A DNA stretch of 64,000 nt from Podospora pseudoanserina (GCF_035222485.1 NC_085925.1:496001-560000), one strand, 5' to 3'; positions 21,001-30,329 are shown, counted from the stretch's first letter. Notes: generated by a model not told the origin, from the letters alone. Made by a program: numbers and translations.

Positions 21001-23233
21001 TGACCTCGTCACCAGCCTTGGGTGGCTGTGGAACCTCCCATTCTCCAAGGCACTCCGTAACTACCTCGAGAATGTCCTGCTTCCGCAACATCTCGACCTT
21101 GGGTGGCTGATAGTTTCTCAATCCCTCCGCCACAGCAGAAAAGACCTCGTCCTTTGTCGCGCCCAGCGGTCGCTTGAAGTCAGCCAAGCCCTGCGCCAGA
21201 CACTCGAGAACCTCCTCCCTCTCCAGCCCAATTTGCTGAATCTCAATCTCGGGCTTGTACTTCTCCCAAGCATCCTTAACAGCCTGCATGACGTCCTCTC
21301 TCCTCAAGTCGGGAGTCCTTGGGTGGGTATCCTTGAGGGCGGCGCGCATAGCGTTGTAGAGCTCCTGCGAGTCAAACTGATGAGCCTCGCGCGGACCGGT
21401 CAGCGCATGGGCCTCTGTCGAAGCATCACCTCCACTACCGCCGGTATAGCGGTAATCCCTGAGGATCTTATTCATTTGCTCCGACATTTGGGCCAGGCCT
21501 TGCTCGATAATGCGCTGCATGTCTGCCTTGTTGCCGTCTCCCTCACCGTTGCTAAGCACGCCCTCAGCGAGCAATTCTTCAAACTTCTGCCCGAGGTCGC
21601 GTCCCATATGTAGCACCTCGCCCCGGAGCTTGACAACCAACGCCTTGACCTCGGCAGTAAGCCCGCCAGCGTTGGCTAAGCTATCTTTGACAGTTTTGAT
21701 AGCCTTGTAAACCTCCTCATTCACGTCTCCACCGCCCTGCAAAAGTCGGCTCGAGTTACTAGGGCTATCATCGTCGTCATCTTCCCCAACATCCCAGCTG
21801 CGATTCTTGTTCCCCCCGCCGCCGCCGCCACCAGCACCGCCCGCAGCGGCAGCAATGACAGCCTGTTGTTGATTCTCCTTGATAAACCTGGCAAGTTCCT
21901 CGATTTTGTCAGCAGTGGCCATTCCAGAGAGTTTACCGGCGAGGTCCGAGAGTTTGTGGCCCAGGTTCTCCTGTCCCTCCTTGGTAGCCATATCCCGTAT
22001 GATCTTCTCTACCAGGGTGACAGTCGTCGAGTTTGTTCCGGTTTCCGAACCGACCAGGGATGGGGTGCTCAACATGGATTCGCGATCAAAGGAAGCTGCA
22101 AAGCTGTTAGGGGACGGAATACGCGGAAGAGAAAATGGCCGGACGGATTTACTGAGTTGAGTGGGAGAGGTGGTGTGATGACGACCTTCCAGTAACAGGG
22201 GACCACCATAGAGGTCGCGGTTGGCCGCTCTGGCTTTACTCTCGGTAATGAGGTCTCGGAGACTCTTGCGGATATCCTCGTCGCGGGCATTGGTCGCTTC
22301 CTTGAGGCTGAGAAGATCGGTGGCATTGTCACGGGAACGTCGACTGAGAAGAGACATTTCCTTTTGGAGCGTTGTCGCAATATCCGTGAGGGTAAGAATC
22401 TGGTTAGAAAGAAGATCCAGGGACTCAGGTACCTTGGCTACCTGGACCATGGCATGCGAATTGTTGGTGATATCTCCTAAGGGTTGTGAGTGCGCCTGCG
22501 GTTGGGGCGGAGGCGATTGCGGTTTCTCGGGCTCTATGCTGGGAGGGGGGGGTTTGGGACCCATCGGGGAGCTGTAGAGATTGGTGTTGGTGCTAGGAAG
22601 GTGAGTGTTAGACTGGGTGCTCATATTCTGTAGCGCGAGCATGGTAGCTGACGGAGGGGGGGTGTTTTCTCCCAGAATACTCTGGTGAGTAGCCCGGCGG
22701 GCAGTCGGGCGGATGATGGGTGTCAAACTAGGACCCGGTTTCAATGTTGTCCTGTCATCGCCGCTGTGGCCGAAGTAGTCCTTCTCGTCCTTGGGTTCTA
22801 TCCAGGAGTTCCTTGCGTTTCTCGAAGGGGTAACGGGCCGGGTGTTCTTCTCGGGGGACCTTTGTACGGGAAGTTCTCTCGCCGGGGAACTGCCGGCCTC
22901 GATCATCATGCTCATATCCTTGACCGAGGTGGGCTGGAGAGAGTTCATTCGGCGGTGGGTGTTGGCGCCTAGGGGTGTGGGAGCCATGCCTGGGATGGGC
23001 AATGGGCGTTCTGGTGAGACTTCGAGGCGCTGATGCTTGGGTACGTGGGGCACCAGTGCGGCATTCTCCCGGGCCTTCTCAGCCAGGGCAGCATGGGCGG
23101 ACTGGATGGCACTACTAGTTCCTGTCCTCGACACAATGGGGGACTGGGGGTTGAGAGGAAGTGGGGGAGGAGCCCTCTCGGGGTCAGAGCTGTCCCACCT
23201 GTTCTTCATTAGCGATTGCCAAAGATGCGACAT
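15035..23233 (-). CDS. giant repeat and coiled-coil protein (2732 aa), function unknown
   Basis: One uninterrupted reading frame from ATG 23233. Order of parts: Pro/Ser-rich disordered N-terminus (about 1-290); mixed helical region with a Gly run near 465; residues ~640-1095, at least a dozen short units of the type RDDVADAVKDGLEKMDL; residues ~1100-1950, long charged helices with heptad character (LEALILETRESLAGL-like repeats); residues ~1975-2350, a second, regular coiled-coil repeat (LKETFLANLREEEDRLKEL, about 23 residues per unit); a basic Ser-rich linker (SRKRVVSGQQP, RGLRKESWTPM); and a very acidic Ser/Glu tail (residues ~2480-2732). There is no membrane segment or catalytic motif. Size and design suggest a scaffold or tether at a cell structure. 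Pezizomycotina have giant Woronin-body tethers (leashins) and spindle-pole scaffolds of this style, but I see no diagnostic motif, so I assign none. The tail sits at the C-terminal end near 15.0-15.8 kb. Confidence 0.85.
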   Translation of the reverse strand: MSHLWQSLMKNRWDSSDPERAPPPLPLNPQSPIVSRTGTSSAIQSAHAALAEKARENAALVPHVPKHQRLEVSPERPLPIPGMAPTPLGANTHRRMNSLQPTSVKDMSMMIEAGSSPARELPVQRSPEKNTRPVTPSRNARNSWIEPKDEKDYFGHSGDDRTTLKPGPSLTPIIRPTARRATHQSILGENTPPPSATMLALQNMSTQSNTHLPSTNTNLYSSPMGPKPPPPSIEPEKPQSPPPQPQAHSQPLGDITNNSHAMVQVAKVPESLDLLSNQILTLTDIATTLQKEMSLLSRRSRDNATDLLSLKEATNARDEDIRKSLRDLITESKARAANRDLYGGPLLLEGRHHTTSPTQLSKSVRPFSLPRIPSPNSFAASFDRESMLSTPSLVGSETGTNSTTVTLVEKIIRDMATKEGQENLGHKLSDLAGKLSGMATADKIEELARFIKENQQQAVIAAAAGGAGGGGGGGNKNRSWDVGEDDDDDSPSNSSRLLQGGGDVNEEVYKAIKTVKDSLANAGGLTAEVKALVVKLRGEVLHMGRDLGQKFEELLAEGVLSNGEGDGNKADMQRIIEQGLAQMSEQMNKILRDYRYTGGSGGDASTEAHALTGPREAHQFDSQELYNAMRAALKDTHPRTPDLRREDVMQAVKDAWEKYKPEIEIQQIGLEREEVLECLAQGLADFKRPLGATKDEVFSAVAEGLRNYQPPKVEMLRKQDILEVVTECLGEWEVPQPPKAGDEVTREDVLDAVREGLLALPPPPEPKGVSRDDIIDAVADALDAFDFSKTVSEALVTQPVTKGDVAEAVRQALKGLDLSDDMLDAVQEGLRGQEEKVRQAVEQGLKGFDIEALAAMIPRPDLSRVDVADAVKEGLEFLDLSRDDVADAVKDGLEKMDLTNTLSKSVAEAVKKVLEDHNFGSSSHSANNERALVPRSASTGSHIPMPSHPSFSGSEIPMNASPGSSVSKSDIEEAVKSALDSLDFSLDVSDAVKTTLDGFDFAAAAGSSSGATKSDLSKADVVDAVKEGIRALDLSTEIAADVIDIVKKELEQGDSAKSQDPEAMVAAVKRGLQEVDLTTEIATDLIESVRKEFQTLSSGSAVISANATSPAASNEEVLAKLQEIRDTMVAEFKAATEESKKSTVDSDGLEKLRSEIESYVDRVKGESSSSEDKEEFMQDLLKTLDGFRDEVGELVLKSTDSSKTMLKEELESLREVVNSSMVPVTPQAGMYTQEVLMAIQEGLSSLRAEVSSRPIAGLTEILDALQEGLGDIRVSINNLRDKPADLTANDEILEALKAGLDSVRADIDDMRKSTSNELALVKKAQDNDEEEIKARAIIPVEKTVQKDDIKNLETLLTQLGKKVEVMQATSVPDPDAMSKEDARRMEDTIRQVQESVAKLPSQVPLASMEDALKKIQATVIEMSTRDPPPRKPREPRVPSENDEPALREDVEAIETILRNTKARLDDLIDGEQGVRKDHIDALEALILETRESLAGLVSHVDTLSKKDNIDALETLILETRESVGGVASQLEIVSQKEDILKVESLVNQVVAAFDEMKERHEKALDDPERITKTDVEAVEAVCLDTKVLIENIMKVDLASLSTKENMDNLELQLGELKECMDFHALDAQKATEDRQAEIVGVGERVGEVKAILEDFHGVLRGKLEEGAKGVDSIHLLLDGFSTTIKEAITKNDTVGDDLKVMLDALKTDVEESKAGFSTANLETNEKVQAASDTVIAKLDERIADLMGKYDEFQLLHEERAAKGEKRDANMEAAVVGNKAIAEELKQLVDTLGSAVTDSMERMEEASKTVFERVEALVTKSDEGQLEAKTEHSLTRDTVQEAITKVGSVNDQVAEYQPKILQTLEDFVSTVGQHYEQLHTKAQAIQERVEIPVEKYDDTAVNEKLDVLVGHTEVADKAFGRLDTLDEVHSQVKATAAELAIFIAAQTQRIADEHEDKEKTLQETIVALERKLEEKQQVEAQISDLREEQERLKQYISVTLPQEQEQITIAFMSNLQSEEARLKETITSLKEEQELLKETFLSNLKEEQTRIMEANVALKAEQDQLKESFIANLKEEQARIMETNVALKEEQDKLKETFLANLREEEDRLKELNDALREEQQTIRDTYLANLREEESLLKEINAGLRADQEALRESFIKSFQEEELRLREVNQQLRADNDKLQVTLKEENDLLKAALKEEYEQAKAQLKEEHEQLKAQLKAEQEALKATFKAEQEELRASMKEDNDRLKIELLSNLMEEETRVKEANAALRVEHDNLKTAFLAELKEEEERIKTSLADLRLDQEDLNSRKNNLCSELSTLEAACKFRREEVEDLTTQSEHMERKVLEGVMDLSKVLLMKKTASGLPEKKVPGGGNREFSSTLSRKRVVSGQQPLDTAGPNKARGTSAAISIALAQSGLSPEAKRNFSLTQISNNIPAGGIKRSQSVRNPAGGAASRGLRKESWTPMAATPKSRAASGNKAGKGYGDLMGDREVEGEDKENVPVVKEDEEEQVEIPQETEEIKVDEIPVDESEDEAESVAGDEATPVEGAAAPVVEEEESSESEDDNDEEEVEQKDGTAFAAAKAAASSRASSPELEEASSSSESESEDEEEVIDQPKTEAATTETKTADDAASEFTDDDIEHVEAESESESESENEKEAEEPTLTGDKLRKVSSGTTVVTPRGGDDEFSSSEESDFDDGASDWTNPPAALGTETNITALESEVGTPVEEKRKGA
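16190..17300 (-). repeat. regular coiled-coil repeat array inside the giant gene
   Basis: Minus-strand translation gives tandem units of roughly 23 residues with the pattern LKEEQ-(x)2-LKE-(S/T)F-(L/I)-(A/S)-NL-(K/R)-EE-(x)2-R, at least ten times, degrading toward EQLKAQLKAEQEALK near 16,560-16,620. The even spacing, with NL at the same place in each unit, indicates expansion by duplication of one unit rather than a generic coiled coil. Confidence 0.75.
19960..21320 (-). repeat. DV-x-DAV-x-x-GL protein repeat array inside the giant gene
   Basis: Translated on the minus strand, units such as RDDIIDAVADALDAFDF, KGDVAEAVRQALKGLDL, RVDVADAVKEGLEFLDL and KADVVDAVKEGIRALDL recur with variable spacers of about 20-50 residues. 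The conserved core is an acidic pair, a DAV/EAV step, then a GL(x)2(L/F)D(L/F) end, suggesting a short amphipathic helix with a capping turn. The DNA copies have diverged, so this is an old protein-level repeat. Confidence 0.75.
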
Positions 23234-24477
23234 GGCATTGTGGGAGAGGATATCATAGCATGGTCATTGTGGATCGCCAGAAGTAGGATGTGAGGCAAAA
23301 GAAGATGGATGATGTGTGAGTGTGGTGAGTAAGTAACATACATGGGAACCAAGGCTCGGCCGTGATCCGAAAGAGAGGCGGAATGTTGGTGTCTTAGGTC
23401 GCGCGGGGTGTCCCTCTCGACGGGCGCCATTGCGTTGATTGTGTTGATTATACGTGGGTATTGTGGGTATCGTGGGTAGGTTAAGGGCGAGCGCTACTGG
23501 AATGCTCTGGTGAGGGTAGGTTGGAGTGGAATGCGACGTGACTCGATACAAGCAAACAGTCGAGCAACGAACGGCAAATGGCAAACAGAAGTCGCTTTGC
23601 GTAAAACTTCGTCGACGAAGGGGTACCAAACGCCGGCCAAAGCACGACAACAAAAATGGGTATCGTGAAAAAAGTAAAGGTGGTGAAGCAAGCAGAAGGC
23701 TGGAAATGGTGCTCCTCTTCCGAGTGGGTATAACAAGGTCTTGATATGGCCTGTCAATTGTGCAGTCCAGGAGGAGGGGCCGTCAACATGGAGCGGGCAT
23801 GGAGCGACATGGGCGCCTGAGCTGGCGCCGTGCCCACCAATTGCGACCAATAGCCCTTTCCTGTTGTTGATTTGAGTGGGTTCCCCCGGCAACGTGTTAG
23901 CCGCGACTGGGGGCTATCCTTGCTTCCAGCTGCAGGAAGCACTGACCAGCTGCCTTCTAGCCGTTATCGATAACCGCCAGAGCCTGTGACCAAAGCTTGA
24001 ACCCTGTTGTTTTGTTTCCCATCGTCGGTGATGTGCCGTCATGGTGCAGCAGCACTGTCTTGAATGAATTTCCGGGAGACTGTCTCCATCTTTTAGTGCA
24101 GAGTTCGAATGGGGGGATCTCGAGTACCTGGCATCAGTTCAACAAACTACTGCAGCTACACTTCAGCATACATATAATATGCGTGTGTTCCCGTTGCATC
24201 CCAAGCATGAGAGTGGGGTCGAAAATACGGTGTGTGTGCGACTCGATAACTCGAGCAACCCCTCCACAAGACAACATTGGATCTCTGCCAACTTGGTTCT
24301 TATAAATATTTCACGCGATAATTATTCTGTTGATGTCATACAAGCTCTACCCCTGGCCGTTGTATCAAGGCTCCATCTCAAAATGAATCTACCTCAAGTC
24401 CTCCCCAACCCCAAGATTACGCTAATTACAACATCATGAAGACTCTCCTCCTCCTCCTCCCAGTGCGTGTGCCCCTT
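23234..24477. other. intergenic, promoter of the giant gene
   Basis: Contains the leader and promoter of the giant gene and the 3' flank of the secreted-protein gene, both on the minus strand. Frames of 60-130 codons occur on both strands without family features. Confidence 0.55.
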
Positions 24478-25049
24478 TTATGGCCTGGTAGGCGCAACAG
24501 CAGTGATGGTGAACTGCGAGCACCTCTGGAGGCCGATATCAATTTTGACGAAAGCCTTGCTATCATACCCGCTCAAGCAAACGGGCGCGCCATTGGCCTG
24601 AATCCGGCCGTTACCAACATCGAATCTGACAAACAGCAGGTCGTTCCTCGAGCAGTCCTCGGCGCGGAAGGTGGTCTCGTTGAAGGCAACGCAGGCTGTC
24701 TTGCCGACAAGGTCACCACGAAAGGGGGCAGCAAAGCCCCGCTGGACAATGAGGACGTCGGTCCCCAAGATCTTGCCGGGAGTGACTTGTCTGTCGGCGT
24801 GTGTCCAGGCGCAGGCGGCTTGGACGATCTCGCCCTGTTGCATAGATTTGTCAGTGTGCTGGTTTTCAAAATAGGTTCATGGGAAGAGCATACGCTGTTG
24901 GTGAAGGTCAAGCACTCATTGTTGGGGATGCCGCCAATCTGCTTGAAGACAAGAGTATTGGGGCCCTTGACGGGTCCTGGAGGGACGAGGATCTGAGCCG
25001 TGGAGGTGGCAAGAGCGCTCAGAAGAGCAAGACCGGTGGTGAACTTCAT
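24478..25049 (-). CDS. small secreted cysteine-containing protein
   Basis: Two exons, 25049-24894 and 24834-24478 (intron 59 nt, GTATGC...CAACAG), give 170 aa. The N-terminus MKFTTGLALLSALATSTAQ is a clear signal peptide with likely cleavage after the Ala/Gln near residue 19. The mature chain is about 150 aa, begins ILVPPGPVKGP, has six cysteines (enough for three disulfides) and one N-glycosylation sequon (NETT). No catalytic motif is visible. The second half (GNGRIQANGAPVCLSGYD) has a beta-strand look reminiscent of carbohydrate-binding beta-trefoil units, but this is only an impression. A secreted effector-like or wall-associated role is the safest statement. The start was chosen because it begins the signal peptide; the upstream frame opens only from TTG. 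Confidence 0.85.
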
Positions 25050-25932
25050 GATGACGGGTAGAGGGTAGGTGATTGCAAGACTGAGAAGATGATGCTGCTG
25101 CTGAGACCAAGAATTAATCAATCCAAAACGACAATCCGTCTGCTTTATACATCTTCCAAAACGATGAGAAGCATGATGGTATCGTAGGTTCGCATAAAAC
25201 TCAAGACAAAAATAGCATCCTTTACGTCGTAACAGCCGCTTGTCGATGATATCGGGAACTACAACCTAAGAAGCGTGGACTACAACCACAGCATGTGGGC
25301 TTCAGTCGAAAAAAGGACTGAGAAGAGACTGTTGAGCCCAACGGGGCTACATCTTCGTCTAAAATGCTACGAGTGCGACTTTAAAGTCTGGTACCAGGAT
25401 GCCAAGCCATGCGCTCAGGGTTCATCAAATTATTTTACCCGGTAGAAATCATCTCCAATATGACTTCGCGCCGCGGCATCAGTCGGATTATGATACCACG
25501 AGATGCAAGCACCGCTACTAGGCAGGTAGATATTCTGGTGGCGAGGGTCAAAGCATACCTGCTTGGGTGCTTGGTATCTACACTATCATCACCATCTGTC
25601 ATGCGCAGGCCTCTTCGAGGACGAGAGGGATGTCTTGCTGGGTGCAACCCCTGAACGTCATGCAGCCACGCAGCTTCCCACGTTATCATGTTCCTCTGAT
25701 GAATATGCTCACTGAGCTCGGGAAAGCTTCCCCTTTTTGCAACATGGCCGGCCTCCTGCTCTTTTCGACGCTGCCGGTCTTCCGTTGCCCCAATACAGAA
25801 GAATCATCCCATCCAAGCTGTACCCCTGAGTCCTAACGTGTGAACTTCACCATCCAATAATGGCCGCAACAATCATCCCATGTTGGTGTAAGTATGTACT
25901 CGCTATATCATCCCATCTCATACACCTCCCCC
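25050..25932. other. intergenic
   Basis: Promoter of the secreted-protein gene and 3' flank of the YggS-family gene. Nothing coding is supported. Confidence 0.55.
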
Positions 25933-26797
25933 CTAAGCAACAACAACAGCCTCACTCTTCGGCCCCCTCACCCCAAAAATCGTACTCCCCACCCTCACCT
26001 CATCACTCCCCATCGCAATCGCCCCCTCAAAGTCCTCACTCATCCCCATACTCAACTCCAGCAGTCTCTCTTTCCCCAACCCAAGCTCCTTCCTCACCAA
26101 ATCCCTCTGCTCCCTCAACACCTGAAAATCCTCATTCTCATTCTCCGGTGTCGTTTCCCTACTCCGTGCAATTGCCCCAATAGTCATCAACCCCAACAAC
26201 TCCAAATTCGGGCACTCATTCTCGATCTTCTTGCACAGCTCCACTGTCTCCTGCCCTGGTGCACATCCCGACTTGGACTCTTCCCCCGAAGTGTTGACCT
26301 GCACATGAACTTTGATCTTGCCGAAAATATCCGGGTTGGTCGCTGCAGCAATTTGATCATCGCGGTACTTGTCAAGGAGCTCAGCCTTTTTGAGGGTGTC
26401 AATGCTGGAGACGCAAAAGAGGTTGGGGATTTTGGCGAGGTTTTTGGTGTGTTTTGATTGAAGACCGCCGATGAAGTGCCATTGAATCGTCCTGGGGAGG
26501 AGCTCGGCTTTTTGGGTCAGTTCTTGCGAGTAGTTCTCCCCAAAGTGGAGATGTTTTGTCTCAGGGGCTTCATGGAGGGCGAGGATGTCGTTCGCGGGTT
26601 TGAGCTTGGAGACTGCTACGAGTCGTACCTGGGGGTTGGTGTTAGATATTTGTAATGTGAGATTTGAAGGTGAAAAGACAAAGACTCACAGGACGCCCCT
26701 TGGCAACGGCGGCGATTTTATCTTTGACGCCCTGTAATTGCGAGATGAGGGCGCTGGCTCTGGTTGGGTCTACTTTCATTTCGGCAGTCTCTCTCAT
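25933..26797 (-). CDS. YggS/PROSC-family pyridoxal phosphate homeostasis protein
   Basis: Two exons, 26797-26690 and 26628-25933 (intron 61 nt), give 267 aa. The intron sits just before the first barrel strand. The PLP-binding lysine is in VRLVAVSKLKP (Lys about residue 44). Family blocks follow in order: HFGENYSQEL near 67-76, WHFIGGLQSKHTKN near 86-99, VQVNTSGEESKSG near 144-156, GLMTIGAI near 181-188, and the C-terminal LSMGMSEDFEGAIAMGSDEVRVGSTIFG. These proteins bind PLP as a single alanine-racemase-like barrel without known catalysis and buffer cellular vitamin B6 (PLPHP in human, YBL036C in yeast). They act in the cytosol or mitochondria. An ATG at 26890 would add 31 residues; its sequence has no family similarity, so the later ATG is preferred. 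Confidence 0.93.
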
Positions 26798-28324
26798 TAT
26801 GCGATTGGTATTTTGGTTGGTTATACAAATAATTGAATATGGGATTGGTTTGTGAGATCTTGGGTGGAGTGAATGCCTTTCAGATGTCATTCATGGGATG
26901 GGCTAGGTGAGGGGCATTTCGCTGGAGTTCCATAGATGACTTGCTTTATCTTGCTCTAACAGAGCCATGCTTTTTCTCGGCGATTTGAACTTTATCTTGT
27001 TAAGAATCGATAGGCTAAAACTGCGGAGAATCTCCACCAACAGAAGACCCACTCTCAACAACACATCTCAAGATGGTCTATAAGTGTACATTATCCTGAG
27101 CCATGCTCAAAAAATAGTCAAGATATGTTAAAGAGGATCAATAGGTGTTTAAAAGTAAATAGATTCGTTGCAAGGGACAGCTGAAAGGCCCATGTTCTAT
27201 TTAAAAGATGTAAGTTGAGAGTTATATTTGCTGACTTGCGCCACCAGATCTTTTGTCCAGAACGTGTTCATCTGCATCATGAAAACAGTTCTCAACCGCC
27301 GTAACAGAGGCTAATACTCCGTCTCTCCCAACTTCTTTCCACTTCCACTTGTTGAAACACTTCCCCTTCCCTGCGGAAAAACCTCTAAAAATCCATCTTC
27401 TCCACCGTCATATCCCGAACACACCTTATCCTCCCACGCAAATCGAACGTGCATTCAACAGGTGAGAAAGGTGTCTCCTATGAGAGTATGGCTTTGTTCT
27501 GTGACTGACACAGGGAGGGTGTCTTTACTTGAGGGTGATGCTTACAGCACGTGAAACATCGAAGATGCCTGGTAGGATATAACATACTTTCCACAACGAG
27601 ACCGTCGGACGCCAGCCCTGTAACCTTTACCATGATCTATTGCTCATTTTCAACCTTATCGTATGGGACTGGGCGGCCATGACTCTTGCCGGTGACTCTT
27701 ACCGATAACTGACAGAGTGCCACACTGATATTTATCAGGCATAGTGCATGGATGGTATGTTGGTGATGTCGAGTTTGCGATGTTGGAACTTAGGGCGCAG
27801 GCCCGGCTCGTCGTGAGGAGGAATGTTGACGGCCGGTGGTTTACTGGTCACTTTTTTCACAATAAACTTAGATTTGTTGAATTCGGATACTCAGTTCAGC
27901 GAATTTGGTTGTCAAAAAATGGGAGCATGCTTAAGGTCGTTTGTGGATTCACCTACCTGCGTTGGGAGCCCATTGTACTTGCCTTATGGGTTTGGAGCTC
28001 TTGCCTCTGCCAAGTGAATAAACTCGCGACGGCAATGTCGACCTACTTGGATCAAATTCTCTGCTCTCACGCATCCATACAAGACCCAGTCTTTGTACTC
28101 GATTTCTTTTCACTCACTCCCACTCTCTCTCCCTTTCACCACCCCCCAACACTCTCACACGACTTCCACACTCCCACACTCCTACACTCCCACACTCACT
28201 CACTCACTCACTCACTCACTCCCACAACGTAACACTCGCCAGTCTACAATTCTCTGCAGAAGGCCGACAACCAAGGATTTCAGGACCAATATCGACAATT
28301 GCGACTCTAAGCTGGGTATCGACA
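26798..28324. other. divergent promoter region, YggS-family (-) and AT-hook gene (+)
   Basis: 1.5 kb between two 5' ends. Mostly unremarkable up to 28,080. From there CT/CA-rich sequence leads into a CACT tandem run just before the AT-hook gene. A 162-codon frame at 27,744-28,232 starts at GTG and ends in the CACT repeat, and is not supported as a gene. Confidence 0.55.
28193..28220. repeat. (CACT)7 microsatellite
   Basis: Seven perfect tandem copies of CACT inside a longer CA/CT-rich stretch (about 28,100-28,225), located in the presumed leader or core promoter of the AT-hook gene. Confidence 0.9.
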
Positions 28325-30329
28325 ATGGTAAGTATACTCGCACTCCTGAGGAGTAACACAATAATTCATACCTTTCACAGGCACGCACCCCTAGTCGCTC
28401 TAGTACCGCGACCGCCAGCAATGAGGACGTGGGACAACCTACTCCGCGACCTCGTGGCCGTCCCAAAAAGGTCATAGCTGTGGGTGAAAACCACACTGCA
28501 GCTACCTTTACACCCAGTGTAACACCTCGCGGCCGTGGCAGGCCCAAAAAGAAATCCGACCCTGTTGATCTTGAGGAAGAAGCTCCTGAGTCTGAACAAG
28601 AACTTGCCGAATCCCAGGAACCTGTTCCCACGCCTCGTTCCCGTGGCCGCCCGAAGAAGAAGGTACACCATTGGTCCAAGCAAGCCCGAGAAGCTGCCAA
28701 ATTGCAGCAAGAGGCTCAGCTTGACAACGACGATGAGCCCGAGGAAACCACGCCGTTCAAGCAACCCGCAACAGCTTCCCGGCCACGTGGTCGGCCCAAG
28801 AAGCCAGTGCCAGAGGCTTCTCCTGAGGAAGTTGCGAGTGGCAAGTCCCAGAAGGTCCTAGTCACGGCAGCCACGATAACTACGGCCAAAGATGAATTGC
28901 GCGCCGAGCTTCTTGGTATCTCCACTGGATTCCCTGATGGAAAGCCATATAGCATCACTAGTCGCGGTCGCGGCCGTCCCAAGAAGACCCAGACCGTGCA
29001 GACAGAAGAGGTTGACTCGAACGAGCAGTTGTTTGACGAAGTCGAGCATATGCCTATCAAGCGTGGCCGAGGGCGTCCCAGAAAACCCGACACCCCCGTC
29101 AAGAGTGCCCAGGGCACAGTCAGCCGTTTGCAACCTTCCAAACACTCTGAGACTGACACTAGCTCTACCCTTACGGCTATTGCTACTGAAGGTGTCAAGA
29201 AAAGGGGCCGTGGGCGCCCCAAGAAGAATAGTTTTGGGTTTCTGGGGGCTGTTGAGGTGGCCACGAACACTCAGGCTAAGGGAAGTGAAGCCGGTGATGA
29301 TGCCATCGACAGTCAAAAGATTGCTAAAGAGGATGCCAAAATTCCTTTGGCTAAATTCATTGAGCAAGATGAGAATGATTTGGACCAAGACGAGGATTAC
29401 CAACCCTCCCCTTCTCCGTACCACTCTTCATCGCCCTCTCCATCCCGCGCTCCGCCCCAGCTACCTTCAATGCATACCGTTTTCAGGAAAAGAGGTATCA
29501 GCCAAGTCAACGGGGCCGTCGAGAAAACCCCCAAAAAGCGGCTTGTGCACTTTACCGTTGCCAGAAAGACTGCTGCCAGGCGCTCGGCTTCATCACCCAA
29601 CACGCGGTCCCCGGCTTCGTCAGCTAACGAGCGGTCCCTGGCTTCATCACCCAAAGGGCTTGTGCCTAGTTCCCCTTTACGACAACCACCAGTAATCCAC
29701 TCCTCTCTTCTCTGATAGGCAAGTACAGTGTCAACTACGTTGTCGTGGGGGTTAAGCTTCACCCAGGCAGCCTGACCATCGAGCTTGCCACCGACGGCGG
29801 GGAAGACATGCTCGCTGGCTCTCTTGAGCTGAACCGGTGGAGCGGTGTGATGAGATTTGCCCTGACGGAGAAGAAGATCCGGCAGTACATCCTTAAGCAG
29901 GAGCGGATTGAGCGGGAGGGTTTTGTTCTCTCTGATATCATGCACCTGGAGGATGGCGAAGATGACGAGAATAAGATTTCTCTTTCCAGGGGCAAGGAGG
30001 GTGCCAGTACTGGTGACGATGACGACGACGACGACGACGAGGCTGCACTCACTCACAAGCGCAAGGCGTCCTCTGTGGATGCCGCTTCCAAGCATCGCAA
30101 GGTTTCATCGCAGTCGAGTTCCTCTGCTGAGGTTCACACTCTTTATTTTGCCTGTCGGATCAAGAATATTTTCTCCAATGTGGTGGAACACAGGGCCCAG
30201 GTGGGAGCTGTTCAGTTTTATACGACGAAGGCTGGGGTGATGGCGTTTGGGGATGCGATGATTTGTGTCCCTGGTGGTGAGCCGTGTGAGCTTAGTGGAG
30301 AGACGAGGAAGGATAAGGGGCCCGAGTGA
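28325..30329 (+). CDS. protein with seven AT-hooks and a conserved-looking C-terminal domain
   Basis: Predicted chromatin protein. The first coding exon is only ATG (28325-28327). A 53-nt intron (GTAAGT...CACAG) follows, and the frame continues at 28381 (ARTPSRSSTATASNED). No other upstream in-frame ATG exists, so this start is favoured. Seven AT-hook cores occur: four RGRPKK-type cores before residue ~150, then SRGRGRPKK, KRGRGRPRK and KRGRGRPKK, each able to bind the minor groove of AT-rich DNA. A second intron must remove the stop at 29713 and join to frame KYSVNYVVVGVKLHPG. Its edges are uncertain; one phase-correct option is 29662-29723. The last exon carries a compact segment (VNYVVVGVKLHPGSLTIEL ... 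TLYFACRIKNIFSNVVEH) interrupted by an Asp run and a basic KRKASS patch. I do not recognise that domain. Total is about 630 aa. Confidence 0.78.

Noticed and set aside
20390-21613. 407-codon plus-strand frame antisense to the giant gene
   Set aside because: Mirrors the DAV/GL repeat region and shows repeat-derived Leu/Ser patterns only.
15035-23233. Calling the giant protein a leashin (Woronin-body tether)
   Set aside because: Size class and low-complexity style fit loosely, but no diagnostic motif could be recognised by eye, so no name was given.
27744-28232. 162-codon plus-strand frame before the AT-hook gene
   Set aside because: Starts at GTG, has no motif, and its C-terminal third is the translated CACT microsatellite.
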